Shown in pieces: positions 50,052 to 60,437 of a DNA stretch of 64,000 nucleotides (position 1 is its first letter; every line of letters begins with the position of its first letter). This stretch comes from Enterobacter genomosp. O (GTDB lineage: Bacteria; Pseudomonadota; Gammaproteobacteria; Enterobacterales; Enterobacteriaceae). The stretch is from NCBI RefSeq assembly GCF_001022965.1, contig NZ_LECZ01000024.1, positions 434,001 through 498,000 of the forward strand. The letters run 5' to 3'. The position numbers and the translations under genes are program-made. The notes under the pieces were generated by a model. It worked only from the letters and a program-made list of their open reading frames with translations. It ran no database searches and was not told where the DNA came from.

Positions 50052-50182
50052 AATTTTTAATGTCTGAATTCAGTGTCTGAAGAATATTCCGGCATATTAT
50101 CATAAACGGGAGACATAATCCGATCCCGCTGCTATACTCTGCGCCGATTTTCCTGTTCTTTAACATCCAGTGAGAGAGACCG

Positions 50183-50986
50183 ATGCATCCGATGCTGACC
50201 ATCGCCGTGCGCGCAGCGCGCAAGGCGGGTAATGTAATTGCCAAACACTACGAAACGCCAGACTCCGTAGAAACCAGCCAGAAAGGCAGCAATGATTTCG
50301 TGACTAACGTCGATAAAGCCGCAGAAGCGATTATTATCGAAACGATCCGCAAATCTTACCCGCAGCACACCATCATCACCGAAGAAAGCGGTGAACATGA
50401 AGGTACCGATCAGGATGTTCAATGGGTTATCGATCCACTGGATGGCACCACCAACTTCGTTAAACGCCTGCCACACTTCTCTGTGTCTATCGCAGTACGC
50501 ATTAAAGGCCGTACTGAAGTCGCCGTAGTTTACGATCCAATGCGTAACGAACTGTTCACCGCCACCCGCGGTCAGGGCGCACAGCTGAACGGCTACCGTC
50601 TGCGCTGCAGCAATGCTCGCGATCTGGACGGCACCATCCTGGCGACCGGTTTCCCGTTCAAGGCGAAACAGCACGCGACCACCTATATGAATATTCTGGG
50701 CAAACTGTTCACCGAATGCGCCGACTTCCGCCGCACCGGTTCTGCCGCGCTGGATTTGGCCTATGTGGCAACCGGCCGCGTTGACGGTTACTTCGAACTG
50801 TCACTGAAGCCATGGGATTTTGCAGCGGGCGAGCTGATCGCGCGTGAAGCAGGTGCGATCGTATGTGATTTCACCGGCGGCCATAACTACATGTCTACCG
50901 GCAACATCGTTGCGGGTAACCCACGCGTTATTAAAGCCATGCTGGCAAACATGCGTGATGAACTGAGCGATGCGCTGAAGCGTTAA
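50183..50986 (+). CDS. suhB: inositol-1-monophosphatase SuhB
   Basis: A 267-residue Mg-dependent phosphatase of the inositol monophosphatase family; in E. coli it also acts with NusA in rRNA antitermination. Metal site motifs are ITEESGEHE, WVIDPLDGTTNFVKRLP and KPWDFAAGELIAREAGA. GTGAGAGAG precedes the ATG. It is divergent from trmJ. Confidence 0.97.
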   Translation: MHPMLTIAVRAARKAGNVIAKHYETPDSVETSQKGSNDFVTNVDKAAEAIIIETIRKSYPQHTIITEESGEHEGTDQDVQWVIDPLDGTTNFVKRLPHFSVSIAVRIKGRTEVAVVYDPMRNELFTATRGQGAQLNGYRLRCSNARDLDGTILATGFPFKAKQHATTYMNILGKLFTECADFRRTGSAALDLAYVATGRVDGYFELSLKPWDFAAGELIAREAGAIVCDFTGGHNYMSTGNIVAGNPRVIKAMLANMRDELSDALKR

Positions 50987-50998
50987 TCCAGTTTGTTA

Positions 50999-51027
50999 AG
51001 CCCGGTGGCGCTACGCTTACCGGGCCT
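50999..51027. repeat. REP unit between suhB and the metal transporter
   Basis: AGCCCGGTGGCGCTACGCTTACCGGGCCT-type palindrome in the 59-bp convergent gap. It probably serves as 3' stabiliser or terminator for both genes. Confidence 0.8.
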
Positions 51028-51045
51028 ACAAAATCCCTCAGTACG

Positions 51046-52026
51046 CTAGAAAGGCCGCAATCCCCTTCCCACCGGCACCGCACTCATCCACATTGTCACC
51101 GCCGCTACCAGCAGAATCACCCCGCCCGCCAGCGCGAGCGTTGTCCAGCCAACCTGCCGCCATAGCACCGGGGTTTTATTACCGCTGAGTTTGACCGCCA
51201 GCTGACGGAAACTGTGAACCAGCAGAGCCAGAGACGAAATCGTCAATGACGTTCCCGCCGCCATGGCCAGCGCAGACAGCATTCCCCAGCCAAACACGCC
51301 GATCACCTTACTGAACAGCAGCACCATGATTGCCCCCGAACACGGGCGCATGCCCATCGAGAGAACAATCATCAGCCGCGCGCGCCAGTCGTCGCCACTC
51401 TGTAATTGCGCCTGCGTTGGCAGATGCTGATGCCCGCAGGCGCAGTTTTCATCATGCACGTGGTGCGGTGTGAAGGTTTTGAATGTCGGTTTTTGCAGCA
51501 GCACGCGCAGCTTTTTTAGCGCTCGCCAGCAGAGGATCAGCCCCAGCATACCTACCAGCGCGTAACTTCCCTTCTCCAGCCAGAAGCTACTCATGTGCAG
51601 CTGGCGCGCGGGAAGCTGTAACAGAGAAAGGACCACCACCACTAGCCCGATAGCCACGCCCCCCTGAAGCAGCGAAGAGGCCAGCGTCAGGCCGATACTC
51701 GATTTCAGCTTTGACGGGTGAGTGGCGAGCCAGGTCGTGATGACGATTTTGCCGTGCCCCGGCCCCAGCGCGTGCAGAACGCCATAGATAAAACTGAACG
51801 CCAGCAGGGAACCGCCCGCTTTCGTCGGGTTATCCGCCACCGCTTTCAGTAACCCACTAATCTGCTGGTTAACCTCACGCTGCCAGATAATGCTTTTCAT
51901 CATCACCTGCGGCCAGGCCTGCCACAGCCACAGCCCGCCGCAAACCGCGAACAGCAAAAAGAGCGCCAGCGGCCAGAGGTGCAGCCAGCGGCGCGGTTTT
52001 CGAACTGGCGAAGCAATCACTGACAT
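51046..52026 (-). CDS. NicO-family metal transporter (ZevB-like)
   Basis: A 326-residue inner-membrane protein of the nickel/cobalt NicO family. It has an N-terminal helix, GPGHGKIVITTWLATH in the first part, a His/Cys-rich loop (HHVHDENCACGHQH, about 190-203), and the family motif GMRPCSGAIMVLLFS. The start overlaps the upstream periplasmic protein gene by 10 nt. In Haemophilus the pair DUF1007 + NicO (ZevAB) imports zinc, so this pair may move zinc or nickel; direction and metal are not known here. Absent from this place in E. coli. Confidence 0.82.
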   Translation of the reverse strand: MSVIASPVRKPRRWLHLWPLALFLLFAVCGGLWLWQAWPQVMMKSIIWQREVNQQISGLLKAVADNPTKAGGSLLAFSFIYGVLHALGPGHGKIVITTWLATHPSKLKSSIGLTLASSLLQGGVAIGLVVVVLSLLQLPARQLHMSSFWLEKGSYALVGMLGLILCWRALKKLRVLLQKPTFKTFTPHHVHDENCACGHQHLPTQAQLQSGDDWRARLMIVLSMGMRPCSGAIMVLLFSKVIGVFGWGMLSALAMAAGTSLTISSLALLVHSFRQLAVKLSGNKTPVLWRQVGWTTLALAGGVILLVAAVTMWMSAVPVGRGLRPF

Positions 52027-52658
52027 TGTAGCGTTACCTCCTGCGCGAACTGTTTACCCAACTCCATGTCCTCAGGCGGTGCATCTTCCTTATCGAGAGA
52101 GACCGCAAAGTTCAGCGTCTCTTCGCTGGGCTTCGGCGTATGCACCGCGAGCTTGCAGCTTTTTTGCAGGGCGGTCGGCAGCGTCACGTCACTCTCCTTC
52201 GCATAACGCATATCAACGTAGTAGGTGGGATCAAACGTGGAAAAGGTGTACTTCTGTCCTGCCAGCGGCTGGGGATGCGCCAGCGGAAGCACAAACGTCA
52301 GCACCGCCTGATGCCCGTCACGCGTCATGCCGTATTCCGTGGGACGGTTCAGAAATTTGACCTTTTGCCCGTTATGCCAGAATTCCGTGAAGTAGTGCTG
52401 GCCGAGCACGTTAGCCATCACTTCCGCCGCCAGCTTTTTCCAGATTTCATCGCCGGGCTTCGCGTTTCCCGCATCGTAGAGCAGGTCAGCCGAGGTGATT
52501 TCATCCATCGTCCAGCGCATCTTCAGGCCGCTCAGCTGCGTGCCGTCGGTGACCAGCTCGGTTTTAAGGCCAATAAAACTGTGAGGGTGTGCGCTGGCAG
52601 TGAAGCCGATCGCCGCCAAAAATAACGCCATCGCACTTTGTTTAACTATTTGCATCAA
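52017..52658 (-). CDS. DUF1007 family periplasmic protein (ZevA-like)
   Basis: A 213-residue exported protein. The signal peptide is at 1-23 (MALFLAAIGFTASAHPH), giving a mature N-terminus with HPHSF, a possible metal site. The rest matches DUF1007 (MRWTMDEITSADLLYDAG, HYFTEFWHNGQKVKF, DPTYYVDMRYAKESDV). Its 3' end overlaps the start of the NicO-like transporter by 10 nt, so it should be the periplasmic partner, as ZevA is to ZevB. Confidence 0.82.
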   Translation of the reverse strand: MMQIVKQSAMALFLAAIGFTASAHPHSFIGLKTELVTDGTQLSGLKMRWTMDEITSADLLYDAGNAKPGDEIWKKLAAEVMANVLGQHYFTEFWHNGQKVKFLNRPTEYGMTRDGHQAVLTFVLPLAHPQPLAGQKYTFSTFDPTYYVDMRYAKESDVTLPTALQKSCKLAVHTPKPSEETLNFAVSLDKEDAPPEDMELGKQFAQEVTLQCQ

Positions 52659-52780
52659 TTCCTCACGTCAAAAATTCTGTGATGTTCCCCAGCAATCCTG
52701 AATGAAAGGCCTGCCGGCGCGCTTTTCAGCGCCCATCCTTTAGCTATTCTTATCAAACATTCACACTGGATACCCGACAG

Positions 52781-54058
52781 ATGATGACGACGCTTGAAAT
52801 TCCATCTGTGCTTTCCAGTTCGCAGCGCCGCTGCCAGGTGCTTTTAATGCTTTACCTGCCCGATGCTGCCGTCACCGCACAGAGCATAATCGCTGCCAAC
52901 GGCGTGGACGACGCGATGGCACGGCAAGATATAGCCGAGACGCGCGATGAAATCCAGCGCTATCACCGGCTGGATATCGTCACGCACCACGACGGCTGCT
53001 ACCGGATTGAAGGCACCGCCCTGAATCAGCGTTTATGCCTGCTGCACTGGCTGCGCCGGGCGCTGCGGCTTTGCCCGCAATTTGTCTCGCTCCAGTTTAC
53101 TCCCGCATTAAAAACCGCGCTTAAACAGCACGGCATCGCGCGGCCGCTTTACGACGATGCGAACCTGCGGGCGCTGATCGGCTTCTGCTCACGCAAGCTC
53201 CAGCGCCAGTTTGAATGCCGCGACGTCCAGTTTTTACAGCTCTATCTGCAATACTGTCTTATTCAGCACCAGATGGGGAATACCCCGCAGTTTTCCCACA
53301 CTCAGCGCAGCTGGACCCAGTCAAGAGGGGAGTATTTTACGGCGCAGGAGATTGTGCGCCACTGGAAACGGCGCGTTCCGCAGGGTGCTCACGGGGATGA
53401 ACAGCTGTTTCTGGCGCTGCTGTTTATGATGCTCCGCACGCCCGATCCGGTGCTCGACAAACACCAGCAGGACCAGCGCTTGCGCCGGGCCATCGTGCGC
53501 ATGGTGGCCCGTTTTCGCTCGCAGACCGGGATGAACTTCAGCGATGAGCAAGGGCTGACCGATCAGCTCTATATCCATCTTGCTCAGGCGCTGGACCGCT
53601 CGCTGTTTGAGATCGGCATCGACACTAGCCTGCCGGAGGAGATCCATCGTCTCTATCCCCGGCTGTTACGCACCACGAAGGAAGCGCTGTTTGAGCTGGA
53701 AGCGGAATTTGGGCTGCGCTTTTCCGATGAGGAGATGAGCCTTGTCGCGGTGATTTTCGGCGCCTGGCTGATGCAGGAGACCGATCTGCACGAAAAACAG
53801 GTGATCCTGCTGACGGGAGACGATAAAGCCAGTGAGGATCAGATTGAACAGCAGCTTCGCGAGCTGACGCTGCTGCCGCTCAACATTCGCTACCTGACGC
53901 TGCAGGCTTTCCAGAAAGAGGGGGCACCGCGCGAAGCCGCGCTGGTTATCACCCCCTACCCTACTGCCCTACCGCTGTTCTCGCCGCCGTTGATTCATGC
54001 CGTTGAGACACTGAACGCGCAGCAGCAAGAACATATTCGCGCCATGCTGGAATCATAG
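52781..54058 (+). CDS. csiE: stationary-phase inducible protein CsiE
   Basis: A 425-residue regulator-like protein with PRD domains (for example DEQLFLALLFMMLRTPDP and FSDEEMSLVAVIFGAWLMQ) and an N-terminal HTH-like part. In E. coli it is induced in stationary phase under sigma-S and cAMP-CRP; its targets are unknown. The reading frame is complete and the last 6 bases overlap the 3' end of convergent hcaT. Two adjacent ATGs start it (52781 used). Confidence 0.93.
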   Translation: MMTTLEIPSVLSSSQRRCQVLLMLYLPDAAVTAQSIIAANGVDDAMARQDIAETRDEIQRYHRLDIVTHHDGCYRIEGTALNQRLCLLHWLRRALRLCPQFVSLQFTPALKTALKQHGIARPLYDDANLRALIGFCSRKLQRQFECRDVQFLQLYLQYCLIQHQMGNTPQFSHTQRSWTQSRGEYFTAQEIVRHWKRRVPQGAHGDEQLFLALLFMMLRTPDPVLDKHQQDQRLRRAIVRMVARFRSQTGMNFSDEQGLTDQLYIHLAQALDRSLFEIGIDTSLPEEIHRLYPRLLRTTKEALFELEAEFGLRFSDEEMSLVAVIFGAWLMQETDLHEKQVILLTGDDKASEDQIEQQLRELTLLPLNIRYLTLQAFQKEGAPREAALVITPYPTALPLFSPPLIHAVETLNAQQQEHIRAMLES

Positions 54059-55198
54059 CGATGCGCGAGCGGCCACTTTAGGGCGCACAACGATTGCGGG
54101 TAAAGCGACCAGCGCCATCACCCAGAATACGCCATGTCCCAGGTGCTGATAGAGGAACCCCGCAAAGACCGTCATGATCGCAATACTGCCTCCCATTGCG
54201 ACCGCCGAATACACCGCCTGCAGACGTATAACGTCCCCGCCTTCGCGCGCAGCGATATAGCGCATCGCCGCCAGATGACACACGGTAAACGTGCCGCAGT
54301 GAAGAATTTGCGCCAAAATCAGCCACGGCAGATCGGTCGTCCAGCCCATAATGCCCCAGCGCGCTACGCCGCACACGGCGGAAAGCAGCAGCAGGTCACG
54401 CGCGCCAAAGCGACGGAACAGCTTTTTGCTCAGAGCGAATATAACGACTTCGGCCACTACCCCCAGCGACCACAGGTAGCCAACGGCAGAAGCAGAATAT
54501 CCCGCCCCCTGCCAGTAGATGGCGCTGAACCCATAGTACGCCGCGTGTGCCCCCTGAAGCAGACAAACACACGCCAGAAAACGCCAGCTTTGTGCAACCA
54601 GGCTCCGCCAGGCGGGCCAGCCTGCACTCTCCTGATGGCGGCTTTCCCCTTGCGGCATTATCGACGGCCGCAGCAGCATGCCCAGCAGCATAGAGGCAAT
54701 ACCGATGCTTAACAGGGCAAGAATGGCGCGGTAATCGTAAAGGCTGACCAGTTTACCCACCAGCGCAGAGCCAATCACAAACGCAATAGAGCCCCACAGG
54801 CGCACGCGACCGTAGTCCATGGTGATCTGCTTTTGCCAGGTGTTCGCCAGGGCATCCGTCAGCGGCACCAGCGGTGAGAAGAACAGGTTAAAACCAACCA
54901 TCACCACCATCAGCCAGGCAAACTGGTGGCTGACCCAGAAGCAGGCCACAAAGACCAGCGTCAGCAGCGCAAGAATGCGCACAGCCTTGATCAGTAGGGA
55001 GGGATCGCTGACGCGCGGGGCAATCAGCAGGCTGCCGAGGAAACGCGCCACCAGTCCGGCCCCCAGCAGGACACCAATGGTCTCAGGGGTCAGGCCGATA
55101 CCCTTGAGCCAGACGCTCCAGAAAGGCAGAAAAATACCGTAGCTAAAGAAATAGGTGAAATAACTGAGCGCCAGCCAGCGCGTGGAATGCAAGACCAT
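54053..55198 (-). CDS. hcaT: HcaT-like MFS transporter (3-phenylpropionate transporter family)
   Basis: A 381-residue 12-helix major facilitator protein, close to E. coli HcaT (MVLHSTRWLALSYFTYFFSYGIFLPFWSVWLKG). The hca catabolic genes that HcaT serves in E. coli are not next to it here, so its natural substrate in this strain is open. Start 55198 is chosen by homology; the ORF extends to 55252. It is convergent with csiE. Confidence 0.92.
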   Translation of the reverse strand: MVLHSTRWLALSYFTYFFSYGIFLPFWSVWLKGIGLTPETIGVLLGAGLVARFLGSLLIAPRVSDPSLLIKAVRILALLTLVFVACFWVSHQFAWLMVVMVGFNLFFSPLVPLTDALANTWQKQITMDYGRVRLWGSIAFVIGSALVGKLVSLYDYRAILALLSIGIASMLLGMLLRPSIMPQGESRHQESAGWPAWRSLVAQSWRFLACVCLLQGAHAAYYGFSAIYWQGAGYSASAVGYLWSLGVVAEVVIFALSKKLFRRFGARDLLLLSAVCGVARWGIMGWTTDLPWLILAQILHCGTFTVCHLAAMRYIAAREGGDVIRLQAVYSAVAMGGSIAIMTVFAGFLYQHLGHGVFWVMALVALPAIVVRPKVAARASL

Positions 55199-55371
55199 GA
55201 ATCCCTCCCGAAATCGAGGCCATAGTCTGGCGAGAATATAAAAATTAAGCAAGTCGATAGCCTGCTATAAATTAACGAAAAATTAACATATTGTGCAGTC
55301 GTCTGGCTTATGGCAGGGAATGAAAATGTGTATTACGTTTAAATTACTCCACTTGCAGAGGTATTTCTGCC

Positions 55372-55794
55372 ATGAACTCACTTCGTTATTTAGATTTTGG
55401 TCAGTCGCGTCACCTGCTGCTGTTGATAGGCCGCATCGCGCTTGTCGTGCTGTTTATTATCTTTGGTTATCCAAAACTGACGGGGTTTAGCGGCACCGTA
55501 CAATATATGACGTCGCTGGGCACGCCGATGCCCATGCTGGCGGCCATTATTGCGGTAGTGATGGAAGTGCCTGCCGCTATTCTGATCGTACTGGGCTTTT
55601 TCACCCGTCCTCTCGCGGTACTGTTTGTGTTCTACACGCTGGGCACCGCGGTAATTGGTCATCACTACTGGGATATGACCGGCGACGCGGTCGTACCGAA
55701 TATGATTAACTTCTACAAGAATATCAGTATTGCGGGTGCCTTTATTTTACTGGCCATCGTGGGCCCCGGCGCCATTTCCCTGGACCGGCGTTAA
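55372..55794 (+). CDS. yphA: DoxX family inner-membrane protein YphA
   Basis: A 140-residue protein with four hydrophobic segments and the DoxX family pattern ([45 protein letters not shown]). Function unknown; some DoxX proteins affect redox balance. It matches E. coli YphA, next to glyA, and shares a bidirectional terminator with glyA. Confidence 0.9.
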   Translation: MNSLRYLDFGQSRHLLLLIGRIALVVLFIIFGYPKLTGFSGTVQYMTSLGTPMPMLAAIIAVVMEVPAAILIVLGFFTRPLAVLFVFYTLGTAVIGHHYWDMTGDAVVPNMINFYKNISIAGAFILLAIVGPGAISLDRR

Positions 55795-55800
55795 GCCATA

Positions 55801-55828
55801 AAAAAAGGCCGCAAGCGCGGCCTTTTTT
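55801..55828. terminator. bidirectional terminator between yphA and glyA
   Basis: AAAAAAGGCCGC-AAGC-GCGGCCTTTTTT: a GC stem flanked by an A run and a T run, so it works for both the yphA (+) and glyA (-) transcripts. Confidence 0.9.
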
Positions 55829-55848
55829 ATTTCTGCACAGCAGAGGAA

Positions 55849-57102
55849 TTATGCGTATACCGGGAAGCGTGCGCAGATATCCAGAACTTTACCTTTAACG
55901 CGCTCGATAACCGCTTCGTCATTGATGTTGTCCAGAACGTCACACATCCAGCCCGCCAGCTCTTTCACTTCCGCTTCTTTAAAGCCGCGGCGAGTCACGG
56001 CCGGAGAACCGATACGGATGCCGGACGTCACAAACGGGCTCTTCGGATCGTTTGGCACGCTGTTTTTGTTCACGGTGATGTTGGCGCGGCCCAGGGCAGC
56101 GTCAGCTTCTTTACCGGTCAGGTTCTTATCAACCAGATCCAGCAGGAACAGGTGGTTTTCAGTCCCGCCAGACACCACTTTGTAGCCGCGGTTCAGGAAC
56201 ACTTCCACCATCGCTTTGGCGTTTTTGGCAACCTGCTGCTGGTAAACTTTGAACTCTGGCTCCATCGCTTCTTTCAGAGCTACCGCTTTTGCCGCGATAA
56301 CGTGCATCAGCGGGCCGCCCTGCGCGCTTGGGAACACGGCGGAGTTCAGTTTTTTGTACAGCTCTTCATCACCGCCTTTCGCCAGGATCAGGCCACCGCG
56401 TGGGCCCGCGAGGGTTTTGTGGGTGGTGGTGGTCACAACGTGAGCGTGTGGAACCGGGTTCGGGTAAACGCCTGCGGCAATCAGACCGGCAACGTGCGCC
56501 ATGTCGACGAACAGGTAAGCGCCGATGCTGTCTGCGATTTCACGCATTTTTGCCCAGTCAACGATACCGGAATAAGCAGAGAAACCACCGATGATCATCT
56601 TCGGCTTGTGCTCTTTGGCCTGCTTAGCCATGTCTTCGTAGTCAATTTTACCGGACTCATCAATACCGTAAGGAATGATGTTGTACAGTTTGCCGGAGAA
56701 GTTAACCGGGGAGCCGTGAGTCAGGTGGCCGCCCTGCGCCAGGTTCATACCCAGAACGGTATCGCCCGGCTGCAGCAGCGCGGTGTAGACCGCGAAGTTA
56801 GCCTGAGAGCCAGAGTGCGGCTGGACGTTCGCGTAGTCAGCGCCAAAGAGTTCTTTTGCACGGTCGATAGCCAACTGCTCAACGATATCAACGTACTCGC
56901 AACCGCCGTAATAGCGTTTGCCCGGGTAACCTTCAGCATATTTGTTGGTCAGCTGAGAACCCTGCGCCTGCATAACGCGTGGGCTGGTGTAGTTTTCGGA
57001 GGCGATCAGTTCGATGTGCTCTTCCTGACGTACTTTTTCCTGCTCCATAGCCTGCCACAGTTCGGCATCATAATCGGCAATGTTCATTTCACGCTTTAAC
57101 AT
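55849..57102 (-). CDS. glyA: serine hydroxymethyltransferase
   Basis: A 417-residue PLP enzyme interconverting serine and glycine with tetrahydrofolate, the main C1-unit source. The PLP lysine is in [17 protein letters not shown]. Start [16 protein letters not shown] (57102) matches E. coli; the ORF has one additional upstream ATG. Small differences from E. coli such as [13 protein letters not shown] are consistent with Enterobacter. It is divergent from hmp, with a PurR box between. Confidence 0.97.
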   Translation of the reverse strand: MLKREMNIADYDAELWQAMEQEKVRQEEHIELIASENYTSPRVMQAQGSQLTNKYAEGYPGKRYYGGCEYVDIVEQLAIDRAKELFGADYANVQPHSGSQANFAVYTALLQPGDTVLGMNLAQGGHLTHGSPVNFSGKLYNIIPYGIDESGKIDYEDMAKQAKEHKPKMIIGGFSAYSGIVDWAKMREIADSIGAYLFVDMAHVAGLIAAGVYPNPVPHAHVVTTTTHKTLAGPRGGLILAKGGDEELYKKLNSAVFPSAQGGPLMHVIAAKAVALKEAMEPEFKVYQQQVAKNAKAMVEVFLNRGYKVVSGGTENHLFLLDLVDKNLTGKEADAALGRANITVNKNSVPNDPKSPFVTSGIRIGSPAVTRRGFKEAEVKELAGWMCDVLDNINDEAVIERVKGKVLDICARFPVYA

Positions 57103-57219
57103 CCGCATCTCCTGACTCAGCTAACAAGTAAATTTTGGCCTGAAAAGGCAGTCCTGTTGGACGACGGGCAACAGTATAACTGATTAGTTCTGTGATAACA
57201 GGTCTTGACAAACGATTTT

Positions 57220-57235
57220 ACGCAAACGTTTTCCT
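57220..57235 (-). promoter_or_regulatory. PurR operator of glyA
   Basis: ACGCAAACGTTTTCCT fits the purine repressor consensus ACGCAAACGTTTNCNT. It lies 118-133 bp upstream of the glyA start codon, where glyA of E. coli is PurR-regulated. Confidence 0.8.
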
Positions 57236-57357
57236 TCGCGCCACGCAAGGGTTTGAGGAATAAAGCTCTCGCCCTTTTCAGCGGATTTCTTTTCAGGTTT
57301 GTGATGCATATTTTTCATCTTGCAAAGATCCATTTACAAAGCAGGGTTATTTTTTAT

Positions 57358-57378
57358 AAGATGCATCCAAAATACATC
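57358..57378 (+). promoter_or_regulatory. NsrR operator of hmp
   Basis: AAGATGCAT-CCAA-AATACATC fits the NsrR motif (AAGATGCYTTT-n-AARATGCATCTT type) and is very close to the E. coli hmp site. It ends 28 bp before the hmp ATG and would release hmp on nitric oxide. Confidence 0.8.
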
Positions 57379-57406
57379 ATTAAGATCACATCGTAAGGAA
57401 GCTGCT

Positions 57407-58597
57407 ATGCTCGACGCTCAAACCATCGCTACCGTTAAAGCCACTATTCCCCTGCTGGTGGAAACCGGTCCTAAACTCACCGCCCATTTCTACGATCGCA
57501 TGTTCACGCACAACCCGGAGCTCAAAGAGATTTTCAACATGAGCAACCAGCGTAACGGCGATCAGCGCGAAGCCCTGTTCAACGCCATCGCGGCCTACGC
57601 CAGCAATATAGAGAACCTGGCAGCGCTGCTGCCTGCGGTGGAGAAAATTGCGCAGAAACATACCAGCTTCCAGATCAAACCCGAGCAGTACAACATTGTG
57701 GGCGCTCACCTGCTGGCAACGCTGGACGAAATGTTTAGCCCGGGTCAGGAGGTTCTGGACGCGTGGGGCAAAGCCTACGGCGTGCTGGCAAACGTATTTA
57801 TCAACCGTGAAGCACAGATCTACAGCGAAAACGCCGGCAAGAAAGGTGGCTGGGAAGGAACCCGCGCGTTCCGCATCGTTGAGAAAACGCCGCGCAGCGC
57901 TTTAATCACCAGCTTCGAATTTGAGCCGGTGGACGGTCAGCCGGTGGCCGATTATCAGCCAGGGCAGTATCTGGGCGTGTGGCTCAAGCCTGAAAGTTTC
58001 CCGCACCAGGAAATCCGCCAGTATTCCCTCACCCGCAAGCCAAACGGCAAAGGCTACCGCATTGCGGTGAAACGCGAAGATGGCGGTCAGGTCTCAACCT
58101 GGCTGCACAACGAAGCCAACGTAGGCGATGTGGTTCATCTGGCCGCGCCTGCGGGCGATTTCTTTATGGCCGTTGACGGCAATACGCCAGTGACGCTGAT
58201 CTCTGCGGGTGTCGGTCAAACGCCAATGCTGGCGATGCTCGATACGCTGGCAAAAGCAAACCACGACGCGCAGGTAAACTGGTTCCACGCCGCAGAGAAT
58301 GGCGACGTGCACGCCTTTGCGGATGAAGTGAAAACGCTCGGGGCGTCCCTGCCGCGCTTCACCGCGCATACCTGGTATCGCCTGCCAACGGACGCAGACC
58401 GCCAGGCCGCACGCTTCAACAGCGAAGGTCTGATGAATTTAAGCCAGCATGAAGGCGCGTTTAGCGCGCCGGACATGCAGTTCTACGTCTGTGGGCCGGT
58501 GGCGTTTATGCAGTATGCTGCGAAGCAGCTGGTCGAGCTGGGCGTGAATAAAGACAACATTCACTACGAATGTTTTGGGCCGCATAAGGTGCTGTAA
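57407..58597 (+). CDS. hmp: nitric oxide dioxygenase / flavohemoglobin
   Basis: A 396-residue flavohemoglobin converting NO and O2 to nitrate with NAD(P)H. The globin domain (about 1-138) has the proximal histidine in [15 protein letters not shown]; the FAD domain has [11 protein letters not shown]; the NAD domain has [15 protein letters not shown] and ends in [12 protein letters not shown] 57407 follows AAGGAAG; the longer ORF has no homology. An NsrR site lies upstream. Confidence 0.97.
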   Translation: MLDAQTIATVKATIPLLVETGPKLTAHFYDRMFTHNPELKEIFNMSNQRNGDQREALFNAIAAYASNIENLAALLPAVEKIAQKHTSFQIKPEQYNIVGAHLLATLDEMFSPGQEVLDAWGKAYGVLANVFINREAQIYSENAGKKGGWEGTRAFRIVEKTPRSALITSFEFEPVDGQPVADYQPGQYLGVWLKPESFPHQEIRQYSLTRKPNGKGYRIAVKREDGGQVSTWLHNEANVGDVVHLAAPAGDFFMAVDGNTPVTLISAGVGQTPMLAMLDTLAKANHDAQVNWFHAAENGDVHAFADEVKTLGASLPRFTAHTWYRLPTDADRQAARFNSEGLMNLSQHEGAFSAPDMQFYVCGPVAFMQYAAKQLVELGVNKDNIHYECFGPHKVL

Positions 58598-58600
58598 TGC

Positions 58601-58631
58601 AAAAAGCCCCTCGTTCAAGGGGCTTTTTTTT
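58601..58631 (+). terminator. hmp rho-independent terminator
   Basis: AAGCCCC-TCGTTCAA-GGGGCTT followed by a T run, directly after the hmp stop codon. Confidence 0.88.
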
Positions 58632-58632
58632 C

Positions 58633-58660
58633 GCCGGGTGACGGCTGCGCCTTACCCGGC
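58633..58660. repeat. REP unit between hmp and glnB
   Basis: GCCGGGTGACGGCTGCGCCTTACCCGGC-type palindrome in the convergent gap, followed by the characteristic CTACAAAA tail. Confidence 0.8.
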
Positions 58661-58680
58661 CTACAAAACCGTTGGCAATG

Positions 58681-59028
<348 letters not shown>

Positions 59029-59099
59029 TTAAACTCTTGCCTGTAAGCTGCCTCGTAATCGATTGCTCACAGTATCATATTCAATCGAATTTTGCGGTA

Positions 59100-60437
59100 C
59101 TACTCTTTAAAATCGTTGGCTTCAAGCTCGTGGCGCGACAGCAGCTTGTAAAACTCGGTGCGGTTACGTCCAGCCATGCGCGCCGCGTGGGTCACGTTGC
59201 CTTTGGTTATCTGCAATAGCTTGCGCAGATAGTTAAGCTCGAACTGATTCCGCGCTTCGGCAAACGTCGGCAGCGCCGTGTTTTCCCCTTCCAGCGCCTG
59301 CTCCACCAGCGCGTCGCTGATAACCGGTGAGGACGTCAGCGCCACGCACTGCTCAATCACGTTGACCAGCTGACGCACGTTACCCGGCCAGCTTGCAGTC
59401 ATCAGTCGTTTCATCGCATCAGTGGAAAACGCGCGCACGAATGGTTTATGACGATCGGCCGCCTGGCGCAAAAGATGGTTCGCCAGCAGCGGAATGTCTT
59501 CCGCACGCTCGGCCAGCGCCGGAATTTTCAGGTTCACGACGTTCAGACGGTAGTAGAGATCTTCGCGAAACTCGTTGCGGGCCATCACTTTCGGCAGGTC
59601 GCGGTGCGTTGCCGAAATAATACGCACGTTAATATCGATGTCGCGGTTACTGCCCAGCGGGCGGACTTTTCTCTCCTGCAACACGCGCAGCAGTTTAACC
59701 TGCAGCGGCGCAGGCATGTCACCAATCTCGTCGAGGAACAGCGTGCCACCTTCCGCGGCCTGGAACAGCCCTTCCCGGCTGCTTACCGCGCCGGTGAAGG
59801 CGCCGCGGGCATGTCCAAACAGTTCAGATTCGAGCAGCTGTTCCGGCAGCGCGCCACAGTTAATGGCAATAAAGGCGTTTTTGCTGCGCGGGCTGGCGTT
59901 GTGAATAGCCTGCGCCAGGATCTCTTTCCCGGTTCCGCTCTGGCCGTTGATGAGCACGCTGACGTCAGACTGTGCCACCATCCGGGCCTGTTCGAGCAAA
60001 CGCAGCATAATGGGGCTGCGGGTGACGATAGACTCCCGCCACGCTTCATCACCCGCCGGGGCGGCATGTTCCAGCGCGCTGTCGATCGCCTTATAAAGCG
60101 CGTCTTTATCCACCGGCTTGGTCAGGAAGCTGAATACCCCCTGCTGGGTCGCCGCAACCGCATCCGGGATCGACCCGTGCGCCGTCAGGATAATCACGGG
60201 CATACCCGGCTGCTGCTTCTGGATCTCCGCGAACAGCTGCAGGCCATCCATTTCGTCCATCCGCAGGTCGCTTATCACCAGATCGATTTTCTCGCGGCTG
60301 AGGATCTTCAGCCCTTCCAGCCCGCTTTCAGCGGTTACGACGCTGTAGCCTTCACTCACCAGACGCATCCCCAGCAGCTTTAACAGCCCGGGATCGTCAT
60401 CCACGAGTAAGAGATGGGCAGGTTTACGGCTCGTCAT
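59100..60437 (-). CDS. glrR: sigma-54-dependent response regulator GlrR
   Basis: A 445-residue NtrC-type activator. The receiver domain (1-120) has VDDD and the phosphoacceptor in LVISDLRMDEMDG. The AAA+ domain (about 135-370) has GQSGTGKEI, the sigma-54 contact loop GAFTGA, and LFLDEIGDMPAPLQ. The C-terminal Fis-type HTH is GNVTHAARMAGRNRTEFYKLL. It activates the glmY promoter; three fitting sites lie at 62950-63063. Its start overlaps the 3' end of qseG by 14 nt. Confidence 0.97.
   Translation of the reverse strand: MTSRKPAHLLLVDDDPGLLKLLGMRLVSEGYSVVTAESGLEGLKILSREKIDLVISDLRMDEMDGLQLFAEIQKQQPGMPVIILTAHGSIPDAVAATQQGVFSFLTKPVDKDALYKAIDSALEHAAPAGDEAWRESIVTRSPIMLRLLEQARMVAQSDVSVLINGQSGTGKEILAQAIHNASPRSKNAFIAINCGALPEQLLESELFGHARGAFTGAVSSREGLFQAAEGGTLFLDEIGDMPAPLQVKLLRVLQERKVRPLGSNRDIDINVRIISATHRDLPKVMARNEFREDLYYRLNVVNLKIPALAERAEDIPLLANHLLRQAADRHKPFVRAFSTDAMKRLMTASWPGNVRQLVNVIEQCVALTSSPVISDALVEQALEGENTALPTFAEARNQFELNYLRKLLQITKGNVTHAARMAGRNRTEFYKLLSRHELEANDFKE

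Larger units (their letters stand above)
57103..57406. promoter_or_regulatory. glyA-hmp divergent regulatory region
   Basis: A 304-bp gap without genes. It holds the glyA promoter with a PurR box at 57220-57235 and the hmp promoter with an NsrR box at 57358-57378. TGAAAAG half-sites on the minus strand (around 57276-57296) could be MetR contacts, but they are not a full MetR consensus. Confidence 0.7.
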
